From positions 1 through 23,658 of the forward strand of contig CBFGYO010000053.1 in assembly GCA_965652975.1 (NCBI GenBank): a stretch of 23,658 nt of DNA, written 5' to 3'. Shown piece by piece: positions 1-7,076 of the stretch; positions within the stretch are counted from its first letter, which is position 1, and each line of letters opens with the position of its first letter. A program made the translations under genes and the position numbers. The notes below the pieces were generated by a model. The model made no database searches. It was given only the letters and a program-made list of their open reading frames with translations, and was not told where the DNA came from. The stretch comes from CADEDV01 sp036374495. GTDB lineage: Bacteria > Bacteroidota > Bacteroidia > Chitinophagales > Chitinophagaceae.

Positions 1-20
1 AACCCAAACCTGTAGGAGTT

Positions 21-602
21 ATGAAAGCTTTTAACAAAAAAACCGACCATGAACTCATCCGCCTGTTTACAGACGGAAACCTGGACGCCCTGGAGGCACT
101 TGTGCTACGCCACAAGGACAAACTTTATACGTCCATCCTGTTCCTCGTTAAAGACAAATATCTCGCCGAAGACATCTTCCAGGATGTTTTCATCCGCATC
201 ATCGATACGATGCGCAGCGGCAGGTATACAGAGGAAGGAAAGTTTCTTCCCTGGGCAATGCGGATTGCGCACAACCTTTGCGTGGATCATTTCCGTAAGG
301 TAAAACGTACGCCTACCATCCGTAACGGGGAGGACAAAGACATTTTTGAAGTACTTAATTTTTCCGAAGACAGTGCGGAGACCGTAATGATGAAGCGTCA
401 AAGCCACGATCGCGTGCGCGAGATGCTGCAACGCCTGCCGGAGGATCAACGCGAAGTGATCATATTACGCCATTATGCCGATATGAGTTTTAAAGAAATA
501 GCCGCCGCCACCGATTGTAGCATTAACACTGCCCTGGGAAGAATGCGCTATGGTTTGATAAACTTACGTAAGCTGATGATGCAAAAACAAATTGCTTTAT
601 AA
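21..602 (+). CDS. ECF-type RNA polymerase sigma factor
   Basis: A 193-residue sigma-70 family protein of the extracytoplasmic-function size class, expected to bind core RNA polymerase and redirect it to a small regulon. Region 2 is visible at about residues 10-100 (LYTSILFLVKDKYLAEDIFQDVF, cut here to its key part DKYLAEDIFQDVF, then FLPWAMRIAHNLCVDHFR). Region 4 is at about 130-187, with RLPEDQREVIILRHY and the helix-turn-helix MSFKEIAAATDCSINTALGR. An AGGAG lies two bases before the ATG, closer than usual. No anti-sigma gene follows: the gene is followed by a nested inverted repeat and then a terminator, so any anti-sigma factor must be upstream of the window or elsewhere. The family call is secure; the regulon is unknown. 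Confidence 0.92.
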   Translation: MKAFNKKTDHELIRLFTDGNLDALEALVLRHKDKLYTSILFLVKDKYLAEDIFQDVFIRIIDTMRSGRYTEEGKFLPWAMRIAHNLCVDHFRKVKRTPTIRNGEDKDIFEVLNFSEDSAETVMMKRQSHDRVREMLQRLPEDQREVIILRHYADMSFKEIAAATDCSINTALGRMRYGLINLRKLMMQKQIAL

Positions 603-612
603 GGTAAGCTCT

Positions 613-732
613 TGTCATTCTGTGTCGCCACCCGGGAAGTAGAAATTCGTATAAAGGAATTTTTTTGGTTTGCTTGCCACCACCCCGGTTAAAGCTATGG
701 TGGTTTATCCGGAAGGCGGGTACAGAATGACA
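613..732. repeat. nested inverted repeat downstream of sigma factor
   Basis: An 11-bp perfect inverted repeat, TGTCATTCTGT at 613-623 and ACAGAATGACA at 722-732, encloses 98 bases. Imperfect GC-rich pairing continues just inside the arms (GTCGCC against GGCGGG). A second stem lies within: CCACCA at 677-682 and TGGTGG at 698-703, around a 15-base loop. It sits between the sigma factor stop and the terminator, so it would be in the 3' part of that transcript. It could be a small structured RNA, a decayed MITE, or a dispersed repeat of the GTCATTCTG type that I recall from intergenic DNA of this phylum. Confidence 0.5.
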
Positions 733-740
733 CCAAATTG

Positions 741-784
741 AAAAACCTCCTGGCTACCATAAGGGTAAGTGGGAGGTTTTTTTA
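741..784 (+). terminator. intrinsic terminator, possibly bidirectional
   Basis: Arms AAAAACCTCC (741-750) and GGAGGTTTTT (772-781) form a 10-bp stem, with inner TACC/GGTA pairing at 755-758 and 764-767, followed by T residues to 783. The A-run on the left side makes it usable for the convergent dsbD transcript too. It ends the sigma factor transcript. Confidence 0.8.
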
Positions 785-785
785 T

Positions 786-894
786 AGATAAAAGTTAAAA
801 GATAAAAGATAAAAGCTGTATCCCATCGGATACTCCGATTGAATACAACTTTTATCTTTTATCTTTTAACTTTTATCTTTTAACTTTTATCTTT
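786..894. repeat. AT-rich heptamer palindrome, copy 1
   Basis: First of five related palindromes. The left arm (786-815) has four heptamers of the form GATAAAA/GTTAAAA. The right arm (848-894) is the reverse complement type with six, so the arms differ in unit number. The core 816-847 pairs GTAT with ATAC and ATCGGA (825-830) with TCCGAT (834-839) around a 3-base loop. The right arm overlaps the end of dsbD: its last residues K-I-K-V-K-R and its stop are read from heptamers. Confidence 0.85.
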
Positions 895-2834
895 CCCCAG
901 GTATCTAGTCCACATTGAAGCCAGTCAATGAACTCCGTATCATCCGGAGTGTAGTACTTTGATTTTGTCAATGCTTTTTCATCGGGGGTAATGATGGCAT
1001 ATTGTGGTTGAGATGTTGCACCAAAATTTTCTATCTGGAAAGTTGACCATTTGTCGCCGACGGTTACAATTGATTTATCGGTACCAGCACTGGTTTTGAA
1101 AACAACCTGCTCGGTAAGCGGCAACTTCCTTCGTTCGTCGACGTAAAGGGATACGACTATAAACTCTTTGCGCATAAGACTGTCTACAGTTGCATTCGGC
1201 CACACTTTATCTTCCATCCGCCTGCAGTTTACACATGCCCATCCAGTAAAGTCGATCAGCACTGGCTTATTTTCTTTTTTTGCCAGCGCCAGTGCACCAT
1301 CGTAGTCATTCTGAATCGGCTCGAAAAGTTTCGAGCTTTTGTCGTGCGGATATAAACTATAACTGCGTGGCGGTGGGAAGCCACTGATCAATCGAAGGTC
1401 GGCCCACTTTGTATTTGTAAGCCCCGGCAGTAGATAAATTGTAAATGCCGCGAAGAGGGTGATAAAAGCAATACGGGAAAATGAATATTTTCTTACCGGC
1501 GAACTATGAGAAAATTTCAATTTGCCAAACAGGTATAATACGGTAAGCAATCCAATCAGGATCCATAAAGCGATAAACACTTCGCGCTTCAACAGGCCCC
1601 ATTGTTTTACCAGGTCTGCATTTGATAAAAACTTTACAGCCAGGGCCAGTTCCAGGAAACCAAGCACCACCTTCACATCAGTCATCCATCCGCCGGATTT
1701 TGGTAATGACTGCAGCCAGTTGGGAAACATTGCAAACAGGGCAAAAGGTAAACCAAGTGCAAGCCCAAAGCCGGCAGCACCAGCAGTCAATGGCCAGGCT
1801 CCATCTACAGCGACATTCGTCAACAAAGTGCCGAGAATAGGTCCTGTACATGAAAAAGACACAATAGCCAGCGTGCCCGCCATAAAAAATATTCCCGCAA
1901 GATTGCCAATGCCAGACTTGGAGTCTGCTTTATTTGCCAGGCCTGAAGGCAACCCGATTTCAAATAGACCGAAGAACGACAGCGCGAATACGATAAAAAC
2001 TATGAAGAAAATTATGTTCAGGGTTACATTGGTCGAAATATTATTAAATATCTCAGGACTGATAGCCTTACTTGCTAAGTGAAAGGGAATTGTAATTAAC
2101 ACATAGATGAGGAAAATAAAGAAACCATATAGCGCGGCATTGGTGACACCGCGTTTACGCTGCCCGGATTTTTTTGTAAAAAATGTTACTGTTACAGGTA
2201 TCATCGGAAATACGCAGGGAGTAATGAGTGCTATCAAACCACCAAGGATACCTAATAGGAAAATTGTAAAAATGCTTTTATTCTTTGTGCCGTCATCACC
2301 ACAGGGGCTTGCAGGGTTATGAATATCTATTGAACTTACTTTAATCCTGGTAGTTGCCTCTACCCCGCCCTCCAACGATACCACGAACGGAAATTTGGCA
2401 TCGTAAAACTCAAACGTTGCCTCTTTCCCATATCGGTAAATCAACTCGCCCTGCAATTGCGAAGGCACTGTGCCTGCAATGCTGATCACTGTTTTCCAAA
2501 CAGCAGTTGTTTCAAATACCCTGACGTTGGTTTCAAAAATTGAACTTGATATAGTTGCCGGCTCCGGAGCCAGGGTAAATGAGCCTTCTGCTTTTATGCT
2601 CGAGTCAGCAAAACTGATTGCCGCTGCTGGTGATTCGAGTAATACCTGGTCGGGAGCATATACCAGCCATCCTTCTGTTGTGGGTAGCGTAAAAGTTAAT
2701 TCGAAGCGGCCTTCACCAACTTTTTTAGACTCGACTGTCCAGCCTTTGATACCTGAAGAATCCTGACTGAAAGTAAGATTAGTGACAAATAGAAAAAGGC
2801 ATGAAAGTAAAATTAGCGGCAGAACCCTGGACAT
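873..2834 (-). CDS. dsbD: DsbD-type thiol:disulfide interchange protein with cysteine-free N-terminal domain
   Basis: A 653-residue membrane protein that should carry electrons from cytoplasmic thioredoxin across the inner membrane to periplasmic thiol proteins. A signal peptide covers residues 1-24. A DsbD alpha-like immunoglobulin-fold domain spans about 28-155. The membrane domain spans about 187-470, with the paired cysteines C207 (LITPCVFPMIP) and C329 (VSFSCTGPILG). The thioredoxin-like gamma domain spans about 505-645, with C534-V-N-C537 and a likely cis-proline P610. The N-terminal domain contains no cysteine at all, although in the family it normally has a reactive pair; a lone C178 lies in the linker. 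The neighbouring upstream gene supplies that domain separately. The final six residues are encoded inside a palindromic repeat. A hairpin with a T-run precedes the start. Confidence 0.9.
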   Translation of the reverse strand: MSRVLPLILLSCLFLFVTNLTFSQDSSGIKGWTVESKKVGEGRFELTFTLPTTEGWLVYAPDQVLLESPAAAISFADSSIKAEGSFTLAPEPATISSSIFETNVRVFETTAVWKTVISIAGTVPSQLQGELIYRYGKEATFEFYDAKFPFVVSLEGGVEATTRIKVSSIDIHNPASPCGDDGTKNKSIFTIFLLGILGGLIALITPCVFPMIPVTVTFFTKKSGQRKRGVTNAALYGFFIFLIYVLITIPFHLASKAISPEIFNNISTNVTLNIIFFIVFIVFALSFFGLFEIGLPSGLANKADSKSGIGNLAGIFFMAGTLAIVSFSCTGPILGTLLTNVAVDGAWPLTAGAAGFGLALGLPFALFAMFPNWLQSLPKSGGWMTDVKVVLGFLELALAVKFLSNADLVKQWGLLKREVFIALWILIGLLTVLYLFGKLKFSHSSPVRKYSFSRIAFITLFAAFTIYLLPGLTNTKWADLRLISGFPPPRSYSLYPHDKSSKLFEPIQNDYDGALALAKKENKPVLIDFTGWACVNCRRMEDKVWPNATVDSLMRKEFIVVSLYVDERRKLPLTEQVVFKTSAGTDKSIVTVGDKWSTFQIENFGATSQPQYAIITPDEKALTKSKYYTPDDTEFIDWLQCGLDTWGKIKVKR

Positions 2835-2846
2835 AAATAACCGGTT

Positions 2847-2876
2847 AAAAAAAACGAGCTCTCATTAGAACCCGTT
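2847..2876 (-). terminator. intrinsic terminator or attenuator between the two dsb genes
   Basis: Read on the minus strand, AACGGGTTCT (2876-2867), a 4-base loop AATG, then AGAGCTCGTT run into an unbroken T-run down to 2847. The 10-bp stem contains two G-U pairs. It starts 23 bases after the stop of the small DsbD-like gene and ends 12 bases before the dsbD start codon, so it should limit read-through into dsbD. Confidence 0.65.
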
Positions 2877-2899
2877 ATATCTTTTGAAATAGCTACTTT

Positions 2900-3349
2900 T
2901 TATTTGAAGGCCACATTAAAATTCACGGTCTTGGGCGGCAGGCATTTTTGATCGTTACATGTCTGGAATTCTACCGAACCGGTGAGATTTGTTTTAGCCT
3001 TTGCCTTCAATTTTACCACCTGCACAAAATCAACTTTGTTGGAATACTGGTTGGCAGATACATCCAGTTTCTTGTCATGAAAACGTTCCAGCGAACCTAC
3101 CTCGCGTATTTTGCCATCGAGTTTTAATAGGGGGTTGTTGTTGATGGTAAAACCTGTTGGCACTGCAATAGCATCTTCAGGTTGGTTTTGAGAAAACAGG
3201 TGCCAGCCGTCCTGGATATTGGCAGTCATATGTAACTCATAGGTCTTATCGTCAATTTTTTTGGCAGAAAACGTCCAGGTTACAGGATTTTGCGCCTGTG
3301 CGCCCAATGCGCCGATAAGTACAATCGCCAGAATATAGAATCTTTTCAT
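2900..3349 (-). CDS. free-standing periplasmic DsbD alpha-like domain protein
   Basis: A 149-residue secreted protein (signal peptide MKRFYILAIVLIGALGAQAQ). It consists of one domain of the kind found at the N terminus of DsbD, which receives electrons from the membrane domain and passes them to periplasmic partners. The reactive pair is C131 and C136 in QTCNDQKCLPP, matching the C-x4-C/PP pattern typical of this phylum. It aligns along its length with residues 28-155 of the adjacent DsbD, which lacks these cysteines. The reading frame continues 26 codons upstream, but a TAnnTTTG promoter box lies inside that extension and the signal peptide begins at 3349, so 3349 is chosen. It is transcribed in the same direction as dsbD, 65 bases upstream of it. 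Confidence 0.85.
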   Translation of the reverse strand: MKRFYILAIVLIGALGAQAQNPVTWTFSAKKIDDKTYELHMTANIQDGWHLFSQNQPEDAIAVPTGFTINNNPLLKLDGKIREVGSLERFHDKKLDVSANQYSNKVDFVQVVKLKAKAKTNLTGSVEFQTCNDQKCLPPKTVNFNVAFK

Positions 3350-3411
3350 TTTTCGATGTTTTGCTCCGGGATATTTCAGGTTAGCCCTTAAGGCAGCCTT
3401 ATAAACTGTAG

Positions 3412-3447
3412 CAAATGTAGACAGCATTTCCTGTTCTATTTGTCAAA
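3412..3447 (-). promoter_or_regulatory. likely promoter for DsbD alpha-like gene
   Basis: On the minus strand the -7 box is TACATTTG (3419-3412), a full match to TAnnTTTG. A TTTG at 3447-3444 is a candidate -33 box with a spacing of 24, slightly long. The predicted transcript start is near 3405, giving a leader of about 55 bases to the ATG at 3349. Confidence 0.5.
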
Positions 3448-3483
3448 ATTTGTACAAAAGACAACCCTTTATGAGAGACGGCT

Positions 3484-4161
3484 TTATAGCGTCACAAGTT
3501 GTTCGGCCATGATCAGGTTTTTAAGGATTTCCCGGCCGTCGGTATTGCCCAAAACGGATGAACAGGCCCTTTCCGGGTGAGGCATCATTCCAAATACGTT
3601 GCGGCTGGCGTTACAGATGCCCGCGATATTACGGATTGAGCCGTTAGGGTTAGCGTCCTCCGTAATTTTACCTTCTTCGTCACAATAGTAAAAAATCACC
3701 TGGCCATTAGCTTCCAGTTGATCCAGGGTTTTTTCATCGGCATAATAGCGGCCTTCGCCATGGGCTACCGGTATTTTATAAATCCGTTCGGAGTCATTAG
3801 TTATAAAAACATTATTACAAACAAACTGCTGGTTGCCGTTTCTCAGCAATGCTCCCGGCAATAAATGTGATTCGCAAAGGATTTGGAAACCATTGCATAC
3901 ACCAAAAACTTTCCCGCCAGCATTGGCAAACTCTATCACGCTCTGCATCATCGGGCTAAAGCGGGCGATAGCGCCGCAACGCAGGTAATCGCCATACGAA
4001 AACCCGCCGGGCAATATGATGCAATCCTCCGTATTGAATTTGCTAAGGTCCTTATCCTTATGCCAAAGCATACTTACTTCCTGTCCAAGGTCATGCGTAA
4101 GCGCATCATACATGTCCCTGTCGCAATTAGAACCGGGGAAGACGACAACTCCAAACTTCAT
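3484..4161 (-). CDS. purQ: phosphoribosylformylglycinamidine synthase, glutaminase subunit
   Basis: A 225-residue class I glutamine amidotransferase that releases ammonia from glutamine for FGAM synthase (with PurL and PurS) in step four of purine synthesis, in the cytoplasm. The N terminus MKFGVVVFPGSNCDRD is characteristic of PurQ. The nucleophile is C89 in GVCNGFQIL, and the other triad residues are H195 and E197 in MPHPERA. Length is normal for the separate subunit, so this organism does not use the fused long PurL for this function. purL and purS are not in the window. A minus-strand -7 box lies about 20 bases upstream of the start, and palindrome copy 2 lies just beyond it. Confidence 0.95.
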   Translation of the reverse strand: MKFGVVVFPGSNCDRDMYDALTHDLGQEVSMLWHKDKDLSKFNTEDCIILPGGFSYGDYLRCGAIARFSPMMQSVIEFANAGGKVFGVCNGFQILCESHLLPGALLRNGNQQFVCNNVFITNDSERIYKIPVAHGEGRYYADEKTLDQLEANGQVIFYYCDEEGKITEDANPNGSIRNIAGICNASRNVFGMMPHPERACSSVLGNTDGREILKNLIMAEQLVTL

Positions 4162-4180
4162 ATTCGTTAATTAATGAAGG

Positions 4181-4188
4181 CAAAATTA
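4181..4188 (-). promoter_or_regulatory. likely -7 promoter box for purQ
   Basis: Minus-strand TAATTTTG fits TAnnTTTG exactly and ends 19 bases before the purQ ATG, so the leader would be short. The -33 region would fall inside palindrome copy 2 (4206-4212), where only T-rich heptamer sequence is present and no clear TTTG. Confidence 0.5.
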
Positions 4189-4277
4189 GATAAAAGATAA
4201 AAACTAAAAGATAAAAGTGGTAAACGTCGGATATTCTGACATTTATCACTTTTATCTTTTAGTTTATCTTTTATCTA
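4187..4277. repeat. AT-rich heptamer palindrome, copy 2
   Basis: A near-perfect palindrome with ends TAGATAAAAG and CTTTTATCTA and arms of about 45 bases. Arm differences are a two-base indel and a few substitutions. The core pairs GTCGGA (4226-4231) with TCTGAC (4235-4240) around TAT, with one G-T pair. The outermost TAG of the element, read on the minus strand, is the stop codon of the upstream membrane protein gene. On the other side it touches the purQ promoter box. Confidence 0.88.
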
Positions 4278-5267
4278 GCCCCAGCCGGGCCCCGCATACT
4301 GATACGCCAACACAAACGCCACACTAAGCCAGAAAACGAGGTTTGGATAAATACGAAGCGTGGAATAGAGGTAGGTGCAACCATGAAAGGCAGCCATGGG
4401 AATCATAGCCATCACCCAGTTTTCGAAAGTATCGCTGTTGTTGATAAAGGGAAGGAGGAGCGACGCAAGTAAATAGAGTAGTAAGAGGCTCCATCCTTTA
4501 CGCACATTGATCAACATCCTGCGTAGGTTGTCCTGCACATAATATCCACCAGTAAGAAAAGGTATCATCAGCAAAAAAACACTGCCGGCTAACCAAAAGG
4601 ATTGCCGGATTGCAGGAATGCCCACTGATACATGAGGGACCATTGCCTGCCAGCTCCATTTATCATTGATGAAAAGGTAAATACCATAAAAATAAAACGG
4701 CATTGTAATGCCGAGAATGCATAATAGCCATTCATTTAATCGAAACGGGCGCATTACCGCCAATGCCAGTAATACCCAGATGATGAAGGTGAGAGATGAT
4801 ATGAATAAAAATCCAGCTACTCCCAGTGCCACGCCGATATTAAATATCATGGCCTTGGCATTTTGCTGATTATAGATCCTGAAAAGTGCGGAAAGCACAA
4901 AGAGCAGGATGCTATTAATGATTAAAGGCGCTGAAAAATAATTCCATTCCGGCAAAAGTGATGTAATCAATAAATAAGCCATTCCGGGCAGGTAACTGGA
5001 GCGGCTCATCATTCGCTGGTTATTGACGAATCGCGTAAGTATCACAGCCTGCAGGAACAAAAGACCGAATGCCAGCAGTGAATAAATAATCGGTGAGGTT
5101 TTGCCTGTAGGTTCGAGTGTTTGTAACAGGTAGATGAACAGCGTTCCATCAGCGGGACGGACCGTGGGCGTATGCGGATGGAGGAACATGGGGAGCTTAA
5201 TAAGCACACCAAAGACCAAAAGCAGTATGAGGTTGGCCGGGTTTTTCTGTTTAAATATTGCGATCAC
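4275..5267 (-). CDS. multi-pass membrane protein, DUF6427-like
   Basis: A 330-residue integral membrane protein with roughly nine or ten hydrophobic segments and only short loops. The opening (FKQKNPANLILLLVFGVLIKLP), followed by paired hydrophobic helices and a PEWNYFSAPLIIN stretch, resembles the Bacteroidota family I remember as DUF6427, whose function is unknown; the family match is from memory. The start is GTG at 5267; no ATG is available in this frame after the upstream stop at 5285. It lies 23 bases after the secreted protein gene at 5291-6808, so the two probably form an operon. Its stop codon is part of palindrome copy 2. No catalytic motif is seen. Confidence 0.75.
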   Translation of the reverse strand: MIAIFKQKNPANLILLLVFGVLIKLPMFLHPHTPTVRPADGTLFIYLLQTLEPTGKTSPIIYSLLAFGLLFLQAVILTRFVNNQRMMSRSSYLPGMAYLLITSLLPEWNYFSAPLIINSILLFVLSALFRIYNQQNAKAMIFNIGVALGVAGFLFISSLTFIIWVLLALAVMRPFRLNEWLLCILGITMPFYFYGIYLFINDKWSWQAMVPHVSVGIPAIRQSFWLAGSVFLLMIPFLTGGYYVQDNLRRMLINVRKGWSLLLLYLLASLLLPFINNSDTFENWVMAMIPMAAFHGCTYLYSTLRIYPNLVFWLSVAFVLAYQYAGPGWG

Positions 5268-5290
5268 GGATAATGGACAATATTACGCAT

Positions 5291-6808
5291 TTAATTATAA
5301 TCTACTTTGGCAAAGCAAATATAATTCCTCGTAATACATGGTATTATGATTTGACGTGCACTTACCTGCTTGGCATAACGCGGCATAAATTCGTATCCTT
5401 TATCGAGGTTTTTCAACGTAGGATTACGATTCATCTGTCCATCAGGCGTCACACTATAATCATTGAGCAAATTCACTCTTCGTTCATTCTGGTTAAACAG
5501 GAAATGCAGTTGTCCACCGGTTACCATCACCTGATAAGACAATAAGTCGTCCGACTGGTCGTCGTACTGCTCTTTCACGATCACGTTATTCCATTCAGGT
5601 TTTCCTGTTTTGTCGAAAGAAAACACGGTGATGTTATCTGCATGGAAACGCACATTCTGATTACTGCTCCATCCCCTACCCCAAATAGTGCTGTAGTAAG
5701 GTGAATAGTAATAATAATCCATTGTGTTGAGGTACGACCTGTTGAAATAGTTCCACCGGTTCCAGCTATTGAAGCGGGAAGAAGTATAATATGCTTCGCT
5801 TGCTATGATAAAACCACCATCCTTGCGAACAATGATGTTGCGGATAAAATAATCGTTGAACGCCATTTTAATATTGGCGTCGCCTTTGGCTTCTTTTCGC
5901 AATTCTTCACTGAAGGCTACCGAATTTTCAATTATTGGTACTCTCTCCACTTTATCCCAAACATAAAAATAGAATCCATCCACATTGCCTCTTTTTTCCT
6001 TGTAATAAAACGACGTAAGGAAATAACGTTTATTGTGGTTATCCACTTTAATATGGATCTCATCGAGATTGATCTTTTCAAGATCGAGGTGACGGACAGA
6101 TAGCGTATCCTCATATGCCTGCTTGGTTACAAATGAGGCCCTGGATATTTCATCGCCGTTGGAACTCTCATACTTCGTAAACACGAGATCGCCTTCGTTG
6201 TCCAATTGAAATTCGCCAAGGTATTCATTTCGTTCCTCCATCGGCAGGTTTACGCGATTTCTTCTTAGGGTTTCCAGTTTATCGTTGAGCAAAACAGTGG
6301 TTATCCTGAAAACTTTCCGGTTGCGACTGTTGATTTTAAATACAATCAGCTTGCTTTTGTCTTCGCTAGAAAGCACTGTGTACACTTTATTGTCGGCGGC
6401 AAAACCGAGATGTGTTGTATCCAACTGCATCACCTCACCCACCTTATTACCCGTACCGTCGATTTTTGAAGCCATGCAGTAAATGATATTCTTTTTCTGG
6501 TACTGGTATACCATATAGCAGAAATCGGGATATGCAAAGAAGTCGACGTTGATCATCCGGTCGTTGTCCGGCACATACGTTTGCTCTACCTTATTGATTT
6601 CCCTCATTTCATTGTCCAGTACCACAATCCAGTCACGATTTCGCACATTCTTATATACAAGGAAATTGCCATTGATCTTACCGGCTATTTCGAAATTCAT
6701 ACGGCGTGTATCATCCTTATCGGGTTCGGAGTAAACAATTTTCTGAGAAAAAGAGGAAAGAAATGCTGTTATCAGCACCCATAACAGAAATATTCTTCTG
6801 CGAATCAT
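5291..6808 (-). CDS. secreted protein of unknown function, 505 residues
   Basis: The protein opens with a signal peptide (MIRRRIFLLWVLITAFLSSFSQ) and is otherwise soluble, so it is periplasmic or outer-membrane associated. The body alternates short hydrophobic beta-like strands with turns (for example NGNFLVYKNVRNRDWIVVLD), as expected of a beta-rich, possibly propeller-like fold. Residues about 337-385 form a tract unusually rich in Tyr, Asn, Ser and Trp (YYYYSPYYSTIWGRGW). No lipobox and no recognisable enzyme motif are present, and I do not recognise the family. It is the first gene of a likely two-gene unit with the DUF6427-like membrane protein. The region upstream (6809-7000) is a divergent intergenic space shared with kup, and I found no clear promoter for this gene in it. 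Confidence 0.8.
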   Translation of the reverse strand: MIRRRIFLLWVLITAFLSSFSQKIVYSEPDKDDTRRMNFEIAGKINGNFLVYKNVRNRDWIVVLDNEMREINKVEQTYVPDNDRMINVDFFAYPDFCYMVYQYQKKNIIYCMASKIDGTGNKVGEVMQLDTTHLGFAADNKVYTVLSSEDKSKLIVFKINSRNRKVFRITTVLLNDKLETLRRNRVNLPMEERNEYLGEFQLDNEGDLVFTKYESSNGDEISRASFVTKQAYEDTLSVRHLDLEKINLDEIHIKVDNHNKRYFLTSFYYKEKRGNVDGFYFYVWDKVERVPIIENSVAFSEELRKEAKGDANIKMAFNDYFIRNIIVRKDGGFIIASEAYYTSSRFNSWNRWNYFNRSYLNTMDYYYYSPYYSTIWGRGWSSNQNVRFHADNITVFSFDKTGKPEWNNVIVKEQYDDQSDDLLSYQVMVTGGQLHFLFNQNERRVNLLNDYSVTPDGQMNRNPTLKNLDKGYEFMPRYAKQVSARQIIIPCITRNYICFAKVDYN

Positions 6809-7011
6809 AATGTCCTGATTTTTTGCTTATTAAAAATACAATTTGCGTGTCAAACACCTTTGAAATCTTTTTCCTGATGCTTTCAATCTGACGATTACAT
6901 TGTACGACGAGATTTATTTAATTACTGCTGCACGATGCTAACGCGCGTTCTTGTCTATTGTATAAACGGCAAAGTTTTGGCCAATATTTCCACCTAATTC
7001 AATTTTGCCTA

Positions 7012-7019
7012 TAACTTTG
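7012..7019 (+). promoter_or_regulatory. likely -7 box for kup
   Basis: TAACTTTG matches TAnnTTTG. No good -33 TTTG is found at the usual 17-23 base spacing. The box lies inside the theoretical N-terminal extension of the kup reading frame, which argues that the real start is the GTG at 7077, about 50 bases after the inferred transcript start. Confidence 0.4.
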
Positions 7020-7076
7020 TATGAATTACCTGTAAATAAGGCGATTCGTACCAGCACCCAAATCATAACACAAAAA

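Noticed and set aside
787..894. Heptamer strings as a CRISPR-like or simple tandem repeat array
   Set aside because: There are no unique spacers, and the units are arranged as two reverse-complement arms around a core, so the palindrome is the meaningful structure.
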